From Chalara sp. BL73 (lineage: Eukaryota > Ascomycota > Leotiomycetes > Helotiales), in the NCBI GenBank assembly GCA_918026815.1, contig CAKJVC010000148.1:744001-808000 (forward strand): a stretch of DNA of 64,000 bases, given 5' to 3'. Position numbers and translations under genes: made by a program. Under the pieces are notes generated by a model. That model did not search any database. It had not been told where the DNA came from and saw only the letters and a program-made list of their open reading frames with translations. Below, piece by piece: positions 23,850 to 35,006 of the stretch (position 1 is its first letter; each line of letters begins with the position of its first letter).

Positions 23850-25223
23850 ATTATCGACCAAGAACGAGTGTGGTGTATTGAAGCGAATGTGATTCAGACA
23901 AGTGCTGACAGCTGACCCTTTGAGTGTGGTTATGCTTGTGTTTGTTGGGGCGTGCTAGCGGTCTATTATATATTCTCATACTTGAAGCCTCAAGAACAGT
24001 TGCCCAAAAAGGCAGTGCTGCACGCGACCACGGGAATAGATTTCATCAGACAGAGAAGCACACGGTTATTAGCCGTGCTCAATGACATAACCCTGATGGC
24101 TTCGTCATGGGATGGCTGATCTCCCGTCAAAACTTTGCTTAGATTACAAAATTTGAGATTTTAATTCGTAGTTTAACACTCTATCCTGATTTCCCATTTG
24201 CGTTGGATATGAAAATGCCAATCGTTTTGCTGAATGTGCCTGCCAAAACTGCCAGAAATAGAGTCAAAGTAACAATGCCTCAGCCCTATATCGTTTGTCA
24301 ACTGTCATCTGCATATACGGAGTTTCAGCTGATAAGATTTTGCTAATTCTTTCGTATGCTGTATCCATGGTGAACAGCACGTCGGTGGCTTGTAGTGGTA
24401 TTCGCGGCGTCATTGTACCTAATGGAAAGTTCCAACGAACGTAGCCTTTTAGTCAGTTCTTAGAGTTACAAAAAAGGGTTTCTTGAGAGCTTATTTGTTC
24501 ATATTCTCGTTTCAGATAGATTTAAGAAGTCCAAGCCACATCGATTACGCAAAATAATGGGGCTTTCCAAGATCGTGATTTGCGGCGGCGGGCGATCTTC
24601 AACGGGAGCGGCTCGGCATCCTGGGCGATAAGCATCGGCAGTTGTATCGCTTCGCTTGGCCCTGCATTTCTTATTGGCTCCTGAGCTCCCTTTGAACGAG
24701 TCGAGCAGTTATTCTTTGTCATAAACGCTGATTTATACCGCCACTGGCATAGTTAATGGGTTAACCCTTTGTTAGCCCCTGGAACTAAATATCAGGAAAC
24801 TCTAAATCTTTCCTTTAGAAGGTTCTATGGACTAAATTGAAAACTTGGAAGTTCGCCAAGTCTTGGGCTCGTGCTCTTCAGATCCCCAGACCACCTGGGC
24901 TCACAGGCAATGATCTTGCTTCGCCTGGCTAAGCTAGAAGCTATCAAGTTCAAGTGACGCGTAGCCTCAGGATGTTTGTACGAAAGTGATGATGATCTTG
25001 TGGTTGAACCTCAAATGTGATTTGTTACATTGCTCTCTAAATTCTATCTTTAGATCCCAGGTTGACAACACAACAACCATACTGTTGCTAATGAATTAGC
25101 TATCACCACACTACCTTATAAAATGGAGAGAAGTGCTGGTCAATCATTGTTTCTCTATCAAGTTCCACATTCGTTTCAATATCTGCACATAACATAGTCA
25201 TTCGTTTCCTACCCTGTCAGAGC
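23850..25223. other. Divergent intergenic region
   Basis: About 1.4 kb between divergent glycerate kinase and MFS genes. A 66-codon open frame on the minus strand (24522-24722) has a basic middle (KIARRRKSRSW) but no domain or conserved feature, so it is not called. The last 100 bp are C/T- and A-rich like a leader. Confidence 0.4.
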
Positions 25224-27133
25224 ATGGTTTCTGCCCGTGATACTTCATCCACGCATAGTATTTCACGACTACCTTCGTTTCGCCAGTTCGAGCTTCCGCC
25301 TCTGTCTTTTACACGCTTCCCAAGCCACAAGACTTTGAATCATCATTACCGAATGTGTGTCAGTGAGAAAATAACGGATGATTTGGAGCGGCAGGAACTT
25401 CAGAAGCTGGCCACGAGCTACGAGGAGGATGATGGATTGGCGTCAGACTCCGAACAAGCTCAATGTCAAGACTCCGAAAATGATCCAAATTTAGTAGTGC
25501 TTCCAAAATCCTTCGATTTTGCTATGACTGATGATATACAGGTAACTTGGTCAGGCGAAGACGACCCAACGAACCCATTGAATTGGCCAAACAGAAAACG
25601 GTGGACAGCCACACTCATTGTTGCTTCCTTCACGTTCATTTCACCACTTGCTTCAACCATGGTAGCGCCGTCGTTAGAAGATATCGCAAAAGAATTTAAC
25701 ATCACGACAGGCTTAGAGAAAGCACTTGTGATGTCTATTTTCCTGCTCGCTTATGCCGTAGGGCCATTTATTTTAGGACCGCTCTCCGAAATTTTCGGTC
25801 GTGTGGTTGTGCTACAAAGCGCCAATATGGTGTTTCTGTTGTTCAATACCATTTGCGGATTCTCAAAGTCTAAACAACAGATGATGGCTTTCAGATTTTT
25901 GAGCGGTCTTGGTGGAAGTGCACCGCAGGCAGTAAGTCGGCGAATTTATATTGCTTAGCTATTCTATTGACGCGTTTCAGCTTGGTGGCGGTGTCCTCAG
26001 TGACTGCTGGAGAGCCGAAGAACGCGGCAAAGCTCACGCTCTCTACAGCTTAGCACCCTTTCTCGGTCCCAGTCTTGGGCCAATAGGTTCGCGTTGCCTC
26101 TCCGCCTCTACCCCTACACTACTAACAACAATCAGCCGGTGGCATCGTAACGCAACATTCCACCTGGCGCTGGGTATTCTGGGGAACATCCATTCTCGAT
26201 CTAGTCGTCCAAATCCTCGCCACACTCTTCCTTAATGAAACCTACCCTCCCAAAATCCTTGCCGTAAAGGCCAAGCGACTCCGCAAAGAAACCGGAAATG
26301 CTGCTTTGCATACTAAGTGGCAGAATCCTGATCATACGTTCGGCCACATCTTAAGAAAGGCCTTAGTGCGGCCGTTTATCATGTTATTTACGCAGCCTAC
26401 TATCCAGGCTCTTGCGCTATATCGTGGGTATATTTATGGGTTGATGTATCTCGTGTATGCCTTTTCGTCTTCTTTCAACGTGACCGGGGTTAGCTAATAG
26501 AGCCAGCCTCTCTACATTTCCAACCGTTTTCCGCAGCGTCTATCGGATGTCACTTGGAAACGCAAGTCTTAACTACCTTTCGCTCGGTTTTGGATTCGTC
26601 CTCGGCCTGCAAATCTGCGGACCACTACTCGATCGCGTTTGTCTGCCCTCTCATCTCTCTCTTCCGCGCTTTGCTGACACAAACAGATCTATATCCGCCT
26701 GAAGAAGAAATACAACCACCCAGGGCGTCCCGAGTTCCGCGTTCCGCTCATGCTCCCGGGCGGACTTCTCATTCCCGTTGGATTGTTCATCTACGGTTTT
26801 ACCGCGCGGGCTGACATCCATCCTGTGGTCCCAAATATCGGCGCCGCGATTTTTGCAACGGGGTGTATCATCAGCTTTCAGTGCGCACAGGTCTATGTCG
26901 TAGATGCGTATACGACGTATGCAGCGAGCGCGACAGGAGCCGCTGCTTTTGTGAGGACCATGGCAGGCTTCGGATTTCCGCTCTTTGCGCCGGCTATGTA
27001 TGCTCGCTTAGGGATCGGATGGGGAAATGGTTTGTTGGGATTTGTGGCACTAGGGTCAGGCATTGTTGCACCGTTGCTTCTGTGGAAGTATGGTGAGAGA
27101 ATGAGGGCAAGGAGTACGTATTGTGCTGGGTGA
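25224..27133 (+). CDS. MFS transporter, DHA1-type (polyamine/multidrug family)
   Basis: Five exons (25224-25931, 25981-26086, 26136-26454, 26507-26636, 26687-27133) give 569 aa, with all phases matching. The N-terminus is long, cytosolic and acidic. WSGEDDPTNPLNWP and RKRW lead into the first helix, as in fungal DHA1 transporters. The conserved loop motif appears as GPLSEIFGR. ALGGGVLSD, GPIAGGIVTQHSTWRWVFW and LNETYPP are typical. Introns 3 and 4 rejoin MYLV to LSTFPTVF and GPLLDR to IYIRLKK. The C-terminal half has GRPEFRVPLM and ISFQCAQVYVVDAYTTYAASA. A plasma membrane proton antiporter for drugs or polyamines is expected; the substrate is unknown. It appears intact. Confidence 0.9.
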
Positions 27134-27604
27134 GTTTATGTCTTGATGAGATATGATGTTACGAATGGACAGTTTGTAGGGGGGTGGGGTATTACGAGTG
27201 AAATGCGTAATGTATAACATCGGGATGGATATATAGATAATCGCTTAAATAGAGGCGTCATTTTTGCTGATAATTTGAGACATGTTAATTAGAAGTGGAA
27301 CGAGACTGGTGTGTATTTTTCAAAATTAGCCATTTATATTTGTCCAGCATGCTACAGAAAGGGAGGCTTGAAGCTCGTGGGATTCAAAGTTGGTTTGTGG
27401 AGGTTTTGAGTAGTAGGAGATTGAAGCATGCTTTGAGTAGAACCCAAGCCAGCCCCATAACGAGCCTCAATGACCTATTTTCCTCTTCGTTGAGAATGCG
27501 GAGAAAAGAGGACGATCCGCAGCTATCTTATGGTTCCACGTGTCATAACATCATCTGTATCACTAAACCTCTTTATGTATATCTCACCTAGTCCGACAGC
27601 TTCC
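27134..27604. other. Convergent 3' intergenic region
   Basis: Between the convergent MFS and peptidase genes. An open frame at 27295-27591 on the plus strand has no recognisable feature and lies where 3' UTRs are expected. Confidence 0.45.
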
Positions 27605-29524
27605 TCAGTCCCGCTCATAAAACTCCCCAGCCCACTTAACCAGCGTCCTAATCTCCGCATCAATTACCGCTTGCACGCCGGCATTCGCCTCCCCATTCCT
27701 CAGCCTCAGATCTGAGCAGTGGAACCCGCCAGGGATGACGTGCACGGGCAGTTTTTCCGTCGATACGAGTGGCCCGCCTGGTCGGTATTCCGAAGAGTGA
27801 CCTGCTGTTCGCCAGGGATCGAATTCACTTTCTGTTGTTAGTATTTTTCTGTAAATGGAGATAGGGTAAGGGATGAAAGGGGCTCTTCAAGTACCCGTTT
27901 ATGAAGATCAGGCGTTCTGTGTCTTCTAGTCTCCAGCCTTGAGTGTGCTTGTTGACTTGATGTACGTTGTTATCTGGGCTGATTGCACTTCCGTATGTGA
28001 AGCCGTTTACGGTGGGGAACCATAGCGCGCATTGTCGTTGCCAGTATGATGCGGTAACCAGCCTTGATACTAAAGTCGTCTCGTGCCGTGGAGCTCCGCT
28101 AGCACTTATTAGCATGCCATAGCAATGTCAACAACTGGCAGAAAAACATACTCTTGCCACCATGCAAAAGGCTCATTGCAGAGCATCCAGAACCATTGTC
28201 GATTCCCCGGGTTTTGGACGGTAAGGTTTGTGAATATATAGTTCGATGCGTTATACGAATCCAGGCAGCTGAGATCGGTCGAGTCGTAGCCGTAGCCTTC
28301 GCAAATACCAGGGACAATGGTGGAGTTTGTGAAGTTGGCATAGCCGGCGAGGGCCTTTTCAAGTCCTACACCATTGGCGTCAGGAGTTACAGCTGCCCCT
28401 GCAGCGACGCCCTCACGGTTGCGTTAGCAGTTTTCCGCTGGTTTTGGGGAAGGTTGGTATACCTCAACTGCATCGCAGAACTTATAGAAGATGGAGTATC
28501 CGGTATAGAAGCTGTTCGATTGCCAGAACCAAGGACCATTTTCAAGAACACTATTGGTCATGTTAGAACTCCATCTAGAAACTAGAAAACTGGTAACCTA
28601 CGAGGCAAAATCATCGTTGTGTTCAATATTTTCAAGGCCAAAGCTTGCCTTGAGAGCATATATGTCATCTGCCGTTCCGTGTTTCAGGACGTCATCCACG
28701 TGCTCGATTACGAGATTTACATCTTTGGAGCAGTTCTTTGGCATTCCTTGCTCAACCGGCTTGAAGTATTGCCACTATTTAAGTTAGTATTCCGTTTTTG
28801 GTAAGAACTTGAGACTAACATAGTCGTAGATGGCTTCTGTTGGAGCACTAGTCGATTGGTATGCCCAAAATGTGCCGGGGTACATCGATGCTGTCCATGC
28901 TGATAATGATCCGCTATACGAGCCTCCCACAAAGATCCATGGTGCTTTATCAGCATTACTCGCTCCGCTTGGATCAAATGGGAGCTTGAGGGTCTTGGCG
29001 ATATTGATATTGTCTTTCAGTGCATTTTCTAGTGTCAAGGCTTGAAGTGTCTCGGCATTCAAGGTCTGATATGGCGAGGATTCCCCATAATACCGGTCTG
29101 GACCAAAGTTAGCATACACTCTCTACGATGGTCCCTGTTTGAAGGAGAACCCACGCTCAACCAGAACTATAGCACCTTTGAGCTCCTGAGCGAGTCTACC
29201 CGTGATGGTTACGTTGGTGAGATATGCTCCATACCGAGCTGCAGCAACCTCGCCAGGCGTAAAGAAGATTATTGGCGAGCCTGGGCCCCCCCAGAACTCA
29301 GACGAGTACCAGTACTTCTGGTCGAAATTCCCCTCGCCCGGATTACTATGCTCGATGAGCTGAGAGAAGAAGCCAGATCCCGTGGTATTCACTGCCTTGG
29401 CTGCAAATGCATCTGCATGAATATCGTCCTCCTCTAAAGGTGGAAGAAGGCTCTTAATACGATCGAAATGTGTCGCAGTAGTGAGGGATATTAATAACGA
29501 GGTCACAAAGGTTAACCAAATCAT
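27605..29524 (-). CDS. Secreted serine peptidase, family S28 (prolyl carboxypeptidase-like)
   Basis: Seven exons (29524-29155, 29097-28820, 28774-28602, 28550-28463, 28411-28152, 28098-27895, 27827-27605) give 531 aa. A signal peptide starts the protein (MIWLTFVTSLLISLTTAT). Introns rejoin VEH to RYYGESSPY, YDY to WQYFKPVEQGMPKNC, and ING to EFDPWR, all family blocks. The catalytic triad is complete by position: Ser183 in GGSYSG, Asp461 in EFDPW, His494 in GGFHCSDL. Several N-glycosylation sites are present (NTT, NVT, NFT, NST, NLT). The family cleaves after proline at acidic pH, so an extracellular or vacuolar role in protein breakdown is expected. It is unusually intron-rich for this window. 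Confidence 0.9.
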
Positions 29525-30784
29525 TTCTTAGGGGACCAAAGGGAATCGAAGAGATGAGTAGGTGCTATTCTATGGCTCTATATGTCTAGAACTCTACAAA
29601 ATCCAGAAGTACAGGCCGAAGTAGACAGAGGTAATGGTGGGTACAGAATTCACGAACCATTTGCAAGATCATTCTTTTACTTATACAGACAGGCAACATA
29701 GCGTTTTTTCTAGGAAAGCTATTAATTGGACCGGAAGAAAGCTGCATGCATATTGCACCTGTGCATCCCCTACCTGGAGCCAACGCTACTCAAATTTGGA
29801 GATGAGATAAAGTTCGAGATTGGGAAAGTCGTGACATATACGATTAACAAACTTACCATTATTGGCAGGAGATTTACAAATGGCAGACCGAGCGGGTTGG
29901 ACATTTCAGTATCATGTGCCGAAAACCAAGGATGATCTTCCGGCTGGCGGCGGCTCGATGCATCTTCAGGGGTAGAGTGACAACGCTACTGCTGTCCAGG
30001 GGGGGCAGCAATCATCTAATCTCGTGCATCATTTTGCCAATTTGGCTCAATTTGTTATTGCTAGATAACATATGTAGGGTGTAGTAATATACACTTCTTC
30101 GCCGCCTGCTCTGTACTAATTTTCGGTTCGATCTAGAGTCTGAGCCGGAAGCATCCGCCGTTTAAAATCGAGGGTTGGAAGATTCCAACATGTCTTCCGA
30201 CATTGGAGGGAGCTGTTGTGTCACTAATGGCCAGCATGTGCATATGGGTTGGATGTGCCCAGCATATAGTTTGTGCAGCCCATCCCTATGCATGAGTCCT
30301 TTCGCACCTTAGGTGGGCAGGTCCCTGCCAAATGCAAGAGTATTAGGGAAAGCATTTAGCCGTTGAAAATTCGCCATTTCAGATATCAACCAGTTACTAG
30401 CGCTTCGAGGTTGATAATTCCCATGGAGACCTACTTTACAGGGTACTTGATATTCATTTGGATGATGTGTTTAGGGAGGTATGGGGGCAATCCAAATAAT
30501 TTTCGGAGAATCCCTAGGATCGGATATCTCAGACACGACTCAATTTGAAAGCACAGCATTTGTTTAATGCAGGAAATCAGTTCATGGAGGTGCCGATGAG
30601 CACAAGCGCGGCTGGAAATAATAGCCACAATGCCTTCGCCAACAACACAGTTCCAAATAGTGGCATATCGGGGACCCTCGATAAAAGGTGCGGCCGAAAC
30701 TCTGACTGCTACCTTATCTCAGTGTCGTGTTTCAGAAACTAAAATTTTGGTATTCAGAGTTTGGCGCACCGTTCTCTTGTATGT
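29525..30784. other. Intergenic
   Basis: About 1.26 kb upstream of the peptidase gene and downstream of the fluoride exporter gene. Only short open frames with no domain, start context or splice pattern; no gene called. Confidence 0.45.
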
Positions 30785-32143
30785 CTAGTGTATACATAAA
30801 ATATTCGAGAAGCCTCTAGTCCATTGCATACTGCCCATTATGACTATTAGGAAGCAGAGCGCAAAGATGACGCTCGTCGCGCCATATCTATAAGAGTGTC
30901 TCCTTCTCAAAGTCGACAATTCGCTCACCCAAGTACTGACAGTCGTCAAGCAGCCACAAAAGCCATCTTGTATGCCTTGCAAGACTTGGCATCCGATAAT
31001 ACCTCCTAGGGGGACATGTTGAAGGTCGTAAGACATGCCCAGAATTGCGGTTCCGAAAATGTTAACCAAAAAAGTCCCCAATGGGAAGGATACAATCTTG
31101 CCATTGAGTTTGAGCGAAGCGTAGAACCTTGCCAGGCAACCAAGAGGAGAGAATACCATTGCAAAAACAGCACGGCCACGCCATACTTCAGCATTCCTGC
31201 CATTGAGGTCTGGTGGAAATATAGCCAGGAATATGGCTCCAATCCAGCATCCCCATGCAAGAAAGACTGCAAGTCGATCAAGTACCTTACGACCAAATCT
31301 GAAAGGTAAGCTTGGAGTATATTTCTCCGAAGCAATAGCAATATGCGCGCCTATGTGCAAGCCTGATATACATACAGCCACAGTTGTTATGGTAACGGCT
31401 AGAACAGCCATGATAGAACGTCCTCCATTTCGGTGCACAATTGGGGCAGAAGGAGTCGCCAAACCATTTGCCAAAGCCAGGTAGGCGTCTCGAATGAACG
31501 ATGAAAAAGAGGTGAAGCATCCACAGAATCCAGTAGTAAGACCAATATACAGCGGAATCGTCTTTTTCGTTGCCGTATGGGCCTTCTTAGCAGCGGCTAG
31601 ATCAACAGCCGGGACAGGAGAACCACTCTCCTGGCTGCGAGCTTTTCGCCTTTCTCTCTCGAGCTGCTGATGATAAGCCGGCGTTCCCCATTCCTCCTTG
31701 AACAGCATACGATCCTCGGCAAGAAAGCCGAAAAACAGGCTCCCTCCAAAATTGGCCCATAGCTCGCTGAAGATGACAGGAGCCCCAGGATAGATCGTGA
31801 CGCCCTGTAAACCGAGCCTTGCCAACGTTCCCAGAAATGAAAATAGAATCAAGTAAGATATTGTATACAAGTGTGTTGCAAATTTCGAGACCTCAAGCAC
31901 CTGGGGCCGGTCTTTCTCTCTTTCTGGCTGGCGGCCATTGGTTGACTTGGACTTCCTGGGCTCTTGCACTTGGTCTCTCTCTTCCTCTAACGACCTATGC
32001 AAATAAACTGGATTCTCTTCTGGGTTCTCGACTGGTGGCAATCCAACAAGTTCATCGAGGTTGGCGTAGACCTCAGGCACATCAGACTTGGCCTCCTGAG
32101 GCTGCTGATGTGGTCTGTGAGATTCTATCCTGTCCTCCATCAT
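30785..32143 (-). CDS. fex1: Fluoride export protein, fused double CrcB domain (FEX type)
   Basis: A single-exon ORF of 452 aa. The first 95 residues are a charged cytosolic tail. Two CrcB domains of opposite orientation follow: the first with GTLARLGLQ, ELWANFGGSLFFGFLAE and GFCGCFTSFSSFIRD; the second with SPLGCLARFYASLKLN, PLGTFLVNIFGTAILG and GFCGCLTTVSTWVSE. The Phe/Ser-Thr-rich motif of the fluoride pore is present in both halves. As in eukaryotic FEX proteins, a linking helix joins the halves. The protein lowers cytosolic fluoride at the plasma membrane. A charged insertion rich in Arg, Glu and Ala lies inside domain 1. A second Met directly follows the first. Confidence in the function is high. 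Confidence 0.92.
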   Translation of the reverse strand: MMEDRIESHRPHQQPQEAKSDVPEVYANLDELVGLPPVENPEENPVYLHRSLEEERDQVQEPRKSKSTNGRQPEREKDRPQVLEVSKFATHLYTISYLILFSFLGTLARLGLQGVTIYPGAPVIFSELWANFGGSLFFGFLAEDRMLFKEEWGTPAYHQQLERERRKARSQESGSPVPAVDLAAAKKAHTATKKTIPLYIGLTTGFCGCFTSFSSFIRDAYLALANGLATPSAPIVHRNGGRSIMAVLAVTITTVAVCISGLHIGAHIAIASEKYTPSLPFRFGRKVLDRLAVFLAWGCWIGAIFLAIFPPDLNGRNAEVWRGRAVFAMVFSPLGCLARFYASLKLNGKIVSFPLGTFLVNIFGTAILGMSYDLQHVPLGGIIGCQVLQGIQDGFCGCLTTVSTWVSELSTLRRRHSYRYGATSVIFALCFLIVIMGSMQWTRGFSNILCIH

Positions 32144-32502
32144 GACAGTAGAACTTGCTGTTATGTATTTTCATTATTCCTGTCATTCTTTAATGAAGAT
32201 AGTTAGCTCCCCTCTGACGTTGATGTGGGACTAAACATTTCCACTTCTTGCAGGAACCTCACCTTTCCCAAATACGTTAGTCTTGTTGAGAACGATAAGC
32301 GATAAGAGTATATCTTGGCAACGGGCTCCTCCGCAAGCATCTACAACAACGACCTGCCTTCACCGTCTTTAGTCAATTTTATCAATTCAATTTCTCTTAA
32401 GCTTCTCAAGCTCTGGGAAAGTCTTGTTTTCTTCAATATTTTTCCCCCCCGTTTCAATCTTTCTTCTGCAGCTCATATACCCTCAGAACGCCATATACCA
32501 AA
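32144..32502. promoter_or_regulatory. Short divergent promoter, fluoride exporter / UPRT
   Basis: Only about 360 bp separate the two start codons. The UPRT side has a pyrimidine-rich leader with a C-run (around 32443-32460). A shared control region is inferred from the spacing; no defined site is seen. Confidence 0.5.
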
Positions 32503-33321
32503 ATGACCCCTCCGCTTCCACCAAATGTCCACATATCAACGCATCCATGCCTGCAAACCAAGCTCTCCCAGCTCCGAGAAAGCACGACCAGCGCCCGGGA
32601 AACAAAAGCTTTAATCCATGAAATCTCCCTCATAATAGGCGTAGAAGCCACAGCCAAAGCACTATCCACCCGTCCCGGCCCAAAAGTATCTCCCCCTCCC
32701 TTGCTCCCTTCAAACAACCCCTCACCAACTGATCCCCGCAGAAAACAACACATATCGGCTATGAGTACACAACTACCACTATTTCCCCACAAACCATCTC
32801 TCTCGTGCCGATTCTGCGAAGCGGGTTAGGCATGGTAGAAGCCGTCGAGACGCTGCTTCCACAAGCCGTACCGGTCCACCACCTAGGGCTCTTCCGCGAA
32901 CGCACAACCTTGCAGCCGGTAGAATACTACAACAACCTCCCGTACCACAAGCCGCCCAACCCTGGCGATGCCGTCGTTTCGGATCTCGCTATCCTCGGTA
33001 AGTTTCTCCTTTCCCCAAACCTCCCCTGCTCTCCCGCAGGCGGCCGGAGCTGACAAAGCGGGCCTCACAGTCGACCCCATCATAGCCACCGGCGGCACGG
33101 CCGTAGCGGCCATCCAGACGCTGCGCGAATGGGGCGTCTCCAAGGTCCTCGTCATCTCCATCCTGGGCGCCGTGGAGGGGCTTTTCGCCGCGGCGAGCGA
33201 GTGGCCGGAGGGGACCGAGATCTGGGTCGCCGGCGTGGACGAGCAGGTTACGGAGGAGGGGATGATTCGGCCTGGGGTGGGCGATGTGGGAGATCGGTTG
33301 TTCCTGACGATTGGGAAATGA
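32503..33321 (+). CDS. upp: Uracil phosphoribosyltransferase, bacterial (Upp) type
   Basis: Three exons (32503-32685, 32742-32997, 33071-33321) give 229 aa. The N-terminus (VHISTHPCLQTKLSQLREST) and EATAKAL match bacterial Upp. The core has ISLVPILRSGLGMVE, LFRERTTLQPVEYYNNLP and, across intron 2, the PRPP-binding loop ILVDPIIATGGTAVAA. The C-terminus has VDEQVTEEGMIRPGVGDVGDRLF. The enzyme salvages uracil to UMP in the cytosol. The sequence differs from yeast Fur1-type proteins at the Upp-specific positions I know, so it is the bacterial-like form. The introns show it has been resident in fungi. The gene is GC-rich at its 3' end. Confidence 0.88.
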
Positions 33322-33771
33322 ACAGTGAAGGCGCCGGAAAACGGGAAGAGGAGGTGGAATAGGGAAGGGGCTACCTGGGTAATGGATGCGGTAATGATAG
33401 GATGATGAAAATGAAGAGATGGTTAGATGGGAAGGATTAAAGACGCCAGTCTGGATATTGGGAGTGTGATAATCTAGCTAATTTGCATATGAAGAGAAGT
33501 TGTTGGCAAAGGCTGTACAGAATCCCATGAGCCAGCTACATCAGTTCACCTAACCATGTGAGGCACCCTTAGGTTATGTTGCGAAGCAAGCTCCTTTGTA
33601 AACATTATTATTTAATTGATAGAGCCTCGAAGGAGGAACTCTTTAGCTAGTTTAAGTATTTCAACGCTAACAAGCCAATGCCATAACACCTTTCCTTATG
33701 CCGGATATCCATATCCATAAATGCAAATTAAGCCCTCTGTTAATTCCCGGATCTTCTCTCCTCTTATTTCC
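33322..33771. other. Intergenic
   Basis: A 3' region without a recognised gene. Confidence 0.45.
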
Positions 33772-34035
33772 TCATGCTTCAAACCCGAGCTTGAAATCCT
33801 CATCCCATGGGATAAACACAAATGCTAAGCAGACTAAGCGCCAGATCATGGCGTAGTACTGCACAACCATTAATACTCCGCCCAAATAGCAGATCACCCC
33901 GCAGACTAGATACGGTGTTGGTTCAATCAGGAAATCGTGCCACAGGGATATTATCCATGGCTCGAAGTCTCCGATTTCGGGGAATTTAGGTAGAGCCGCT
34001 GGCTCTGCCAGAGGTAGTCGATGGCGGAACCGCAT
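33772..34035 (-). CDS. Hypothetical small membrane protein (87 aa)
   Basis: An ORF of 87 codons with a hydrophilic first half (MRFRHRLPLAEPAALPKFPE) and two likely membrane segments, PYLVCGVICYLGGVLMVVQYY and IWRLVCLAFVFIPW, then an acidic tail. A is at -3 of the ATG. It lies just downstream of the Sec2-like gene on the same strand, in another frame, and could be an independent gene or a downstream exon. A GTAAAT donor-like site overlaps the Sec2 stop (about 34221-34226). No family recognised. Confidence 0.3.
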   Translation of the reverse strand: MRFRHRLPLAEPAALPKFPEIGDFEPWIISLWHDFLIEPTPYLVCGVICYLGGVLMVVQYYAMIWRLVCLAFVFIPWDEDFKLGFEA

Positions 34036-34222
34036 TGTCTGCTGGCAAGTATTCCGCCGCTGAAGTATATTCGGTATCTTCACCCCTCGCGGAACCTTGT
34101 TGTTTGGGCTACTTCCTCGAGGCCTGGTGATATATATGCGTATTCTTACATACCGCTTAATGCCACGCTTCACGATCCTTCGGCCTAAACTCTGCTGTTG
34201 GTCTCCTGTCTCAGTATCGTAT

Positions 34223-35006
34223 TTACGTCTCCGGCCCCAATAATCCCCTAACCCTCTCAATCCTCTGTACCGCGCCTTCAAGCCTCTCCAGCCTCTTCCT
34301 CTTCTCGACATCCCTCCGCTCAAGCAGTTCAACCCTCTCCTCCAACTTCGCCCGCGCCTTCCGTTCCGTCGCCACCATCTCATTAGCCTGCATAAATAGC
34401 TGCGCGCTCAGCTCTTCCAGCTCGCCGCTGGCCTCATTCAGCTTCCCCTCCGCTGCGGCCCTCAAACTCTGTTCCTTCCTCAATGCTTCTTCGAGCTCGT
34501 TGGTAGAGGGGGACGCGGGGACGCCTTTGAGGTTAGGCGTCGATTTGCGGGCTGTAAGGAAGGAGGAGAGGCGATTTTGAAGATTTGACTGATTTGACTG
34601 TGGACGGGTAGGGCTGTTGGGCCGCTCGTCGAATGGTACACTGCTGATTGCTGAGCCTCGGCGTGGTTCTGTCGATGTCGCTATATTCTGCGAGTTCTCT
34701 GCTCGCAGTCGTTGGATCTCGTCTTCATAATCTGCCCATTTATCCACTTCCACATGTCAGTTATACTTCTGAGATAAGATCCCGCATTCCTCGGGAGAAA
34801 GGTGGTGGGGAGGACGTACCAGCGGCTGTAGCCTTCTGCGTTAGCAGCCGCACTTGTGCCTGGAGATCATCGATCTGCTTCTGCGTGTCTGCTGCTATTA
34901 CCGATGGGTCTGGAAGCCCGATGCCGCAATTTGGGCAGGCGGCGTGGGCGTGCGCCATGGTGAGGGTCATTGTTGCTGTCGACATGGGCGTGATGGTCGT
35001 GGTCAT
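34223..35006 (-). CDS. sec2: Sec2-type Rab guanine nucleotide exchange factor
   Basis: Two exons (35006-34820, 34746-34223) give 236 aa. The N-terminus has a CPNCG cysteine pair followed by a short coiled coil (QKQIDDLQAQVRLLTQ). The intron joins ATAAV to DKWADYEDEIQRLRAEN. After a Ser/Pro-rich linker comes the Sec2p coiled-coil GEF domain: LEEALRKEQSLRAAAEGKL, LEELSAQLFMQANEMVATER and KLEERVELLERRD. In yeast Sec2 activates the Rab Sec4 on secretory vesicles for polarised exocytosis. The protein is much shorter than yeast Sec2, which is common in filamentous fungi, though an additional 3' exon cannot be excluded. Confidence 0.83.

Noticed and set aside
24522..24722. 66-codon minus-strand ORF with a basic middle
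   Set aside because: No domain, no splice pattern, no start context support; it lies in a long promoter region and is likely chance.
27295..27591. 98-codon plus-strand ORF after the MFS gene
   Set aside because: It sits in a convergent 3' region with no recognisable content.
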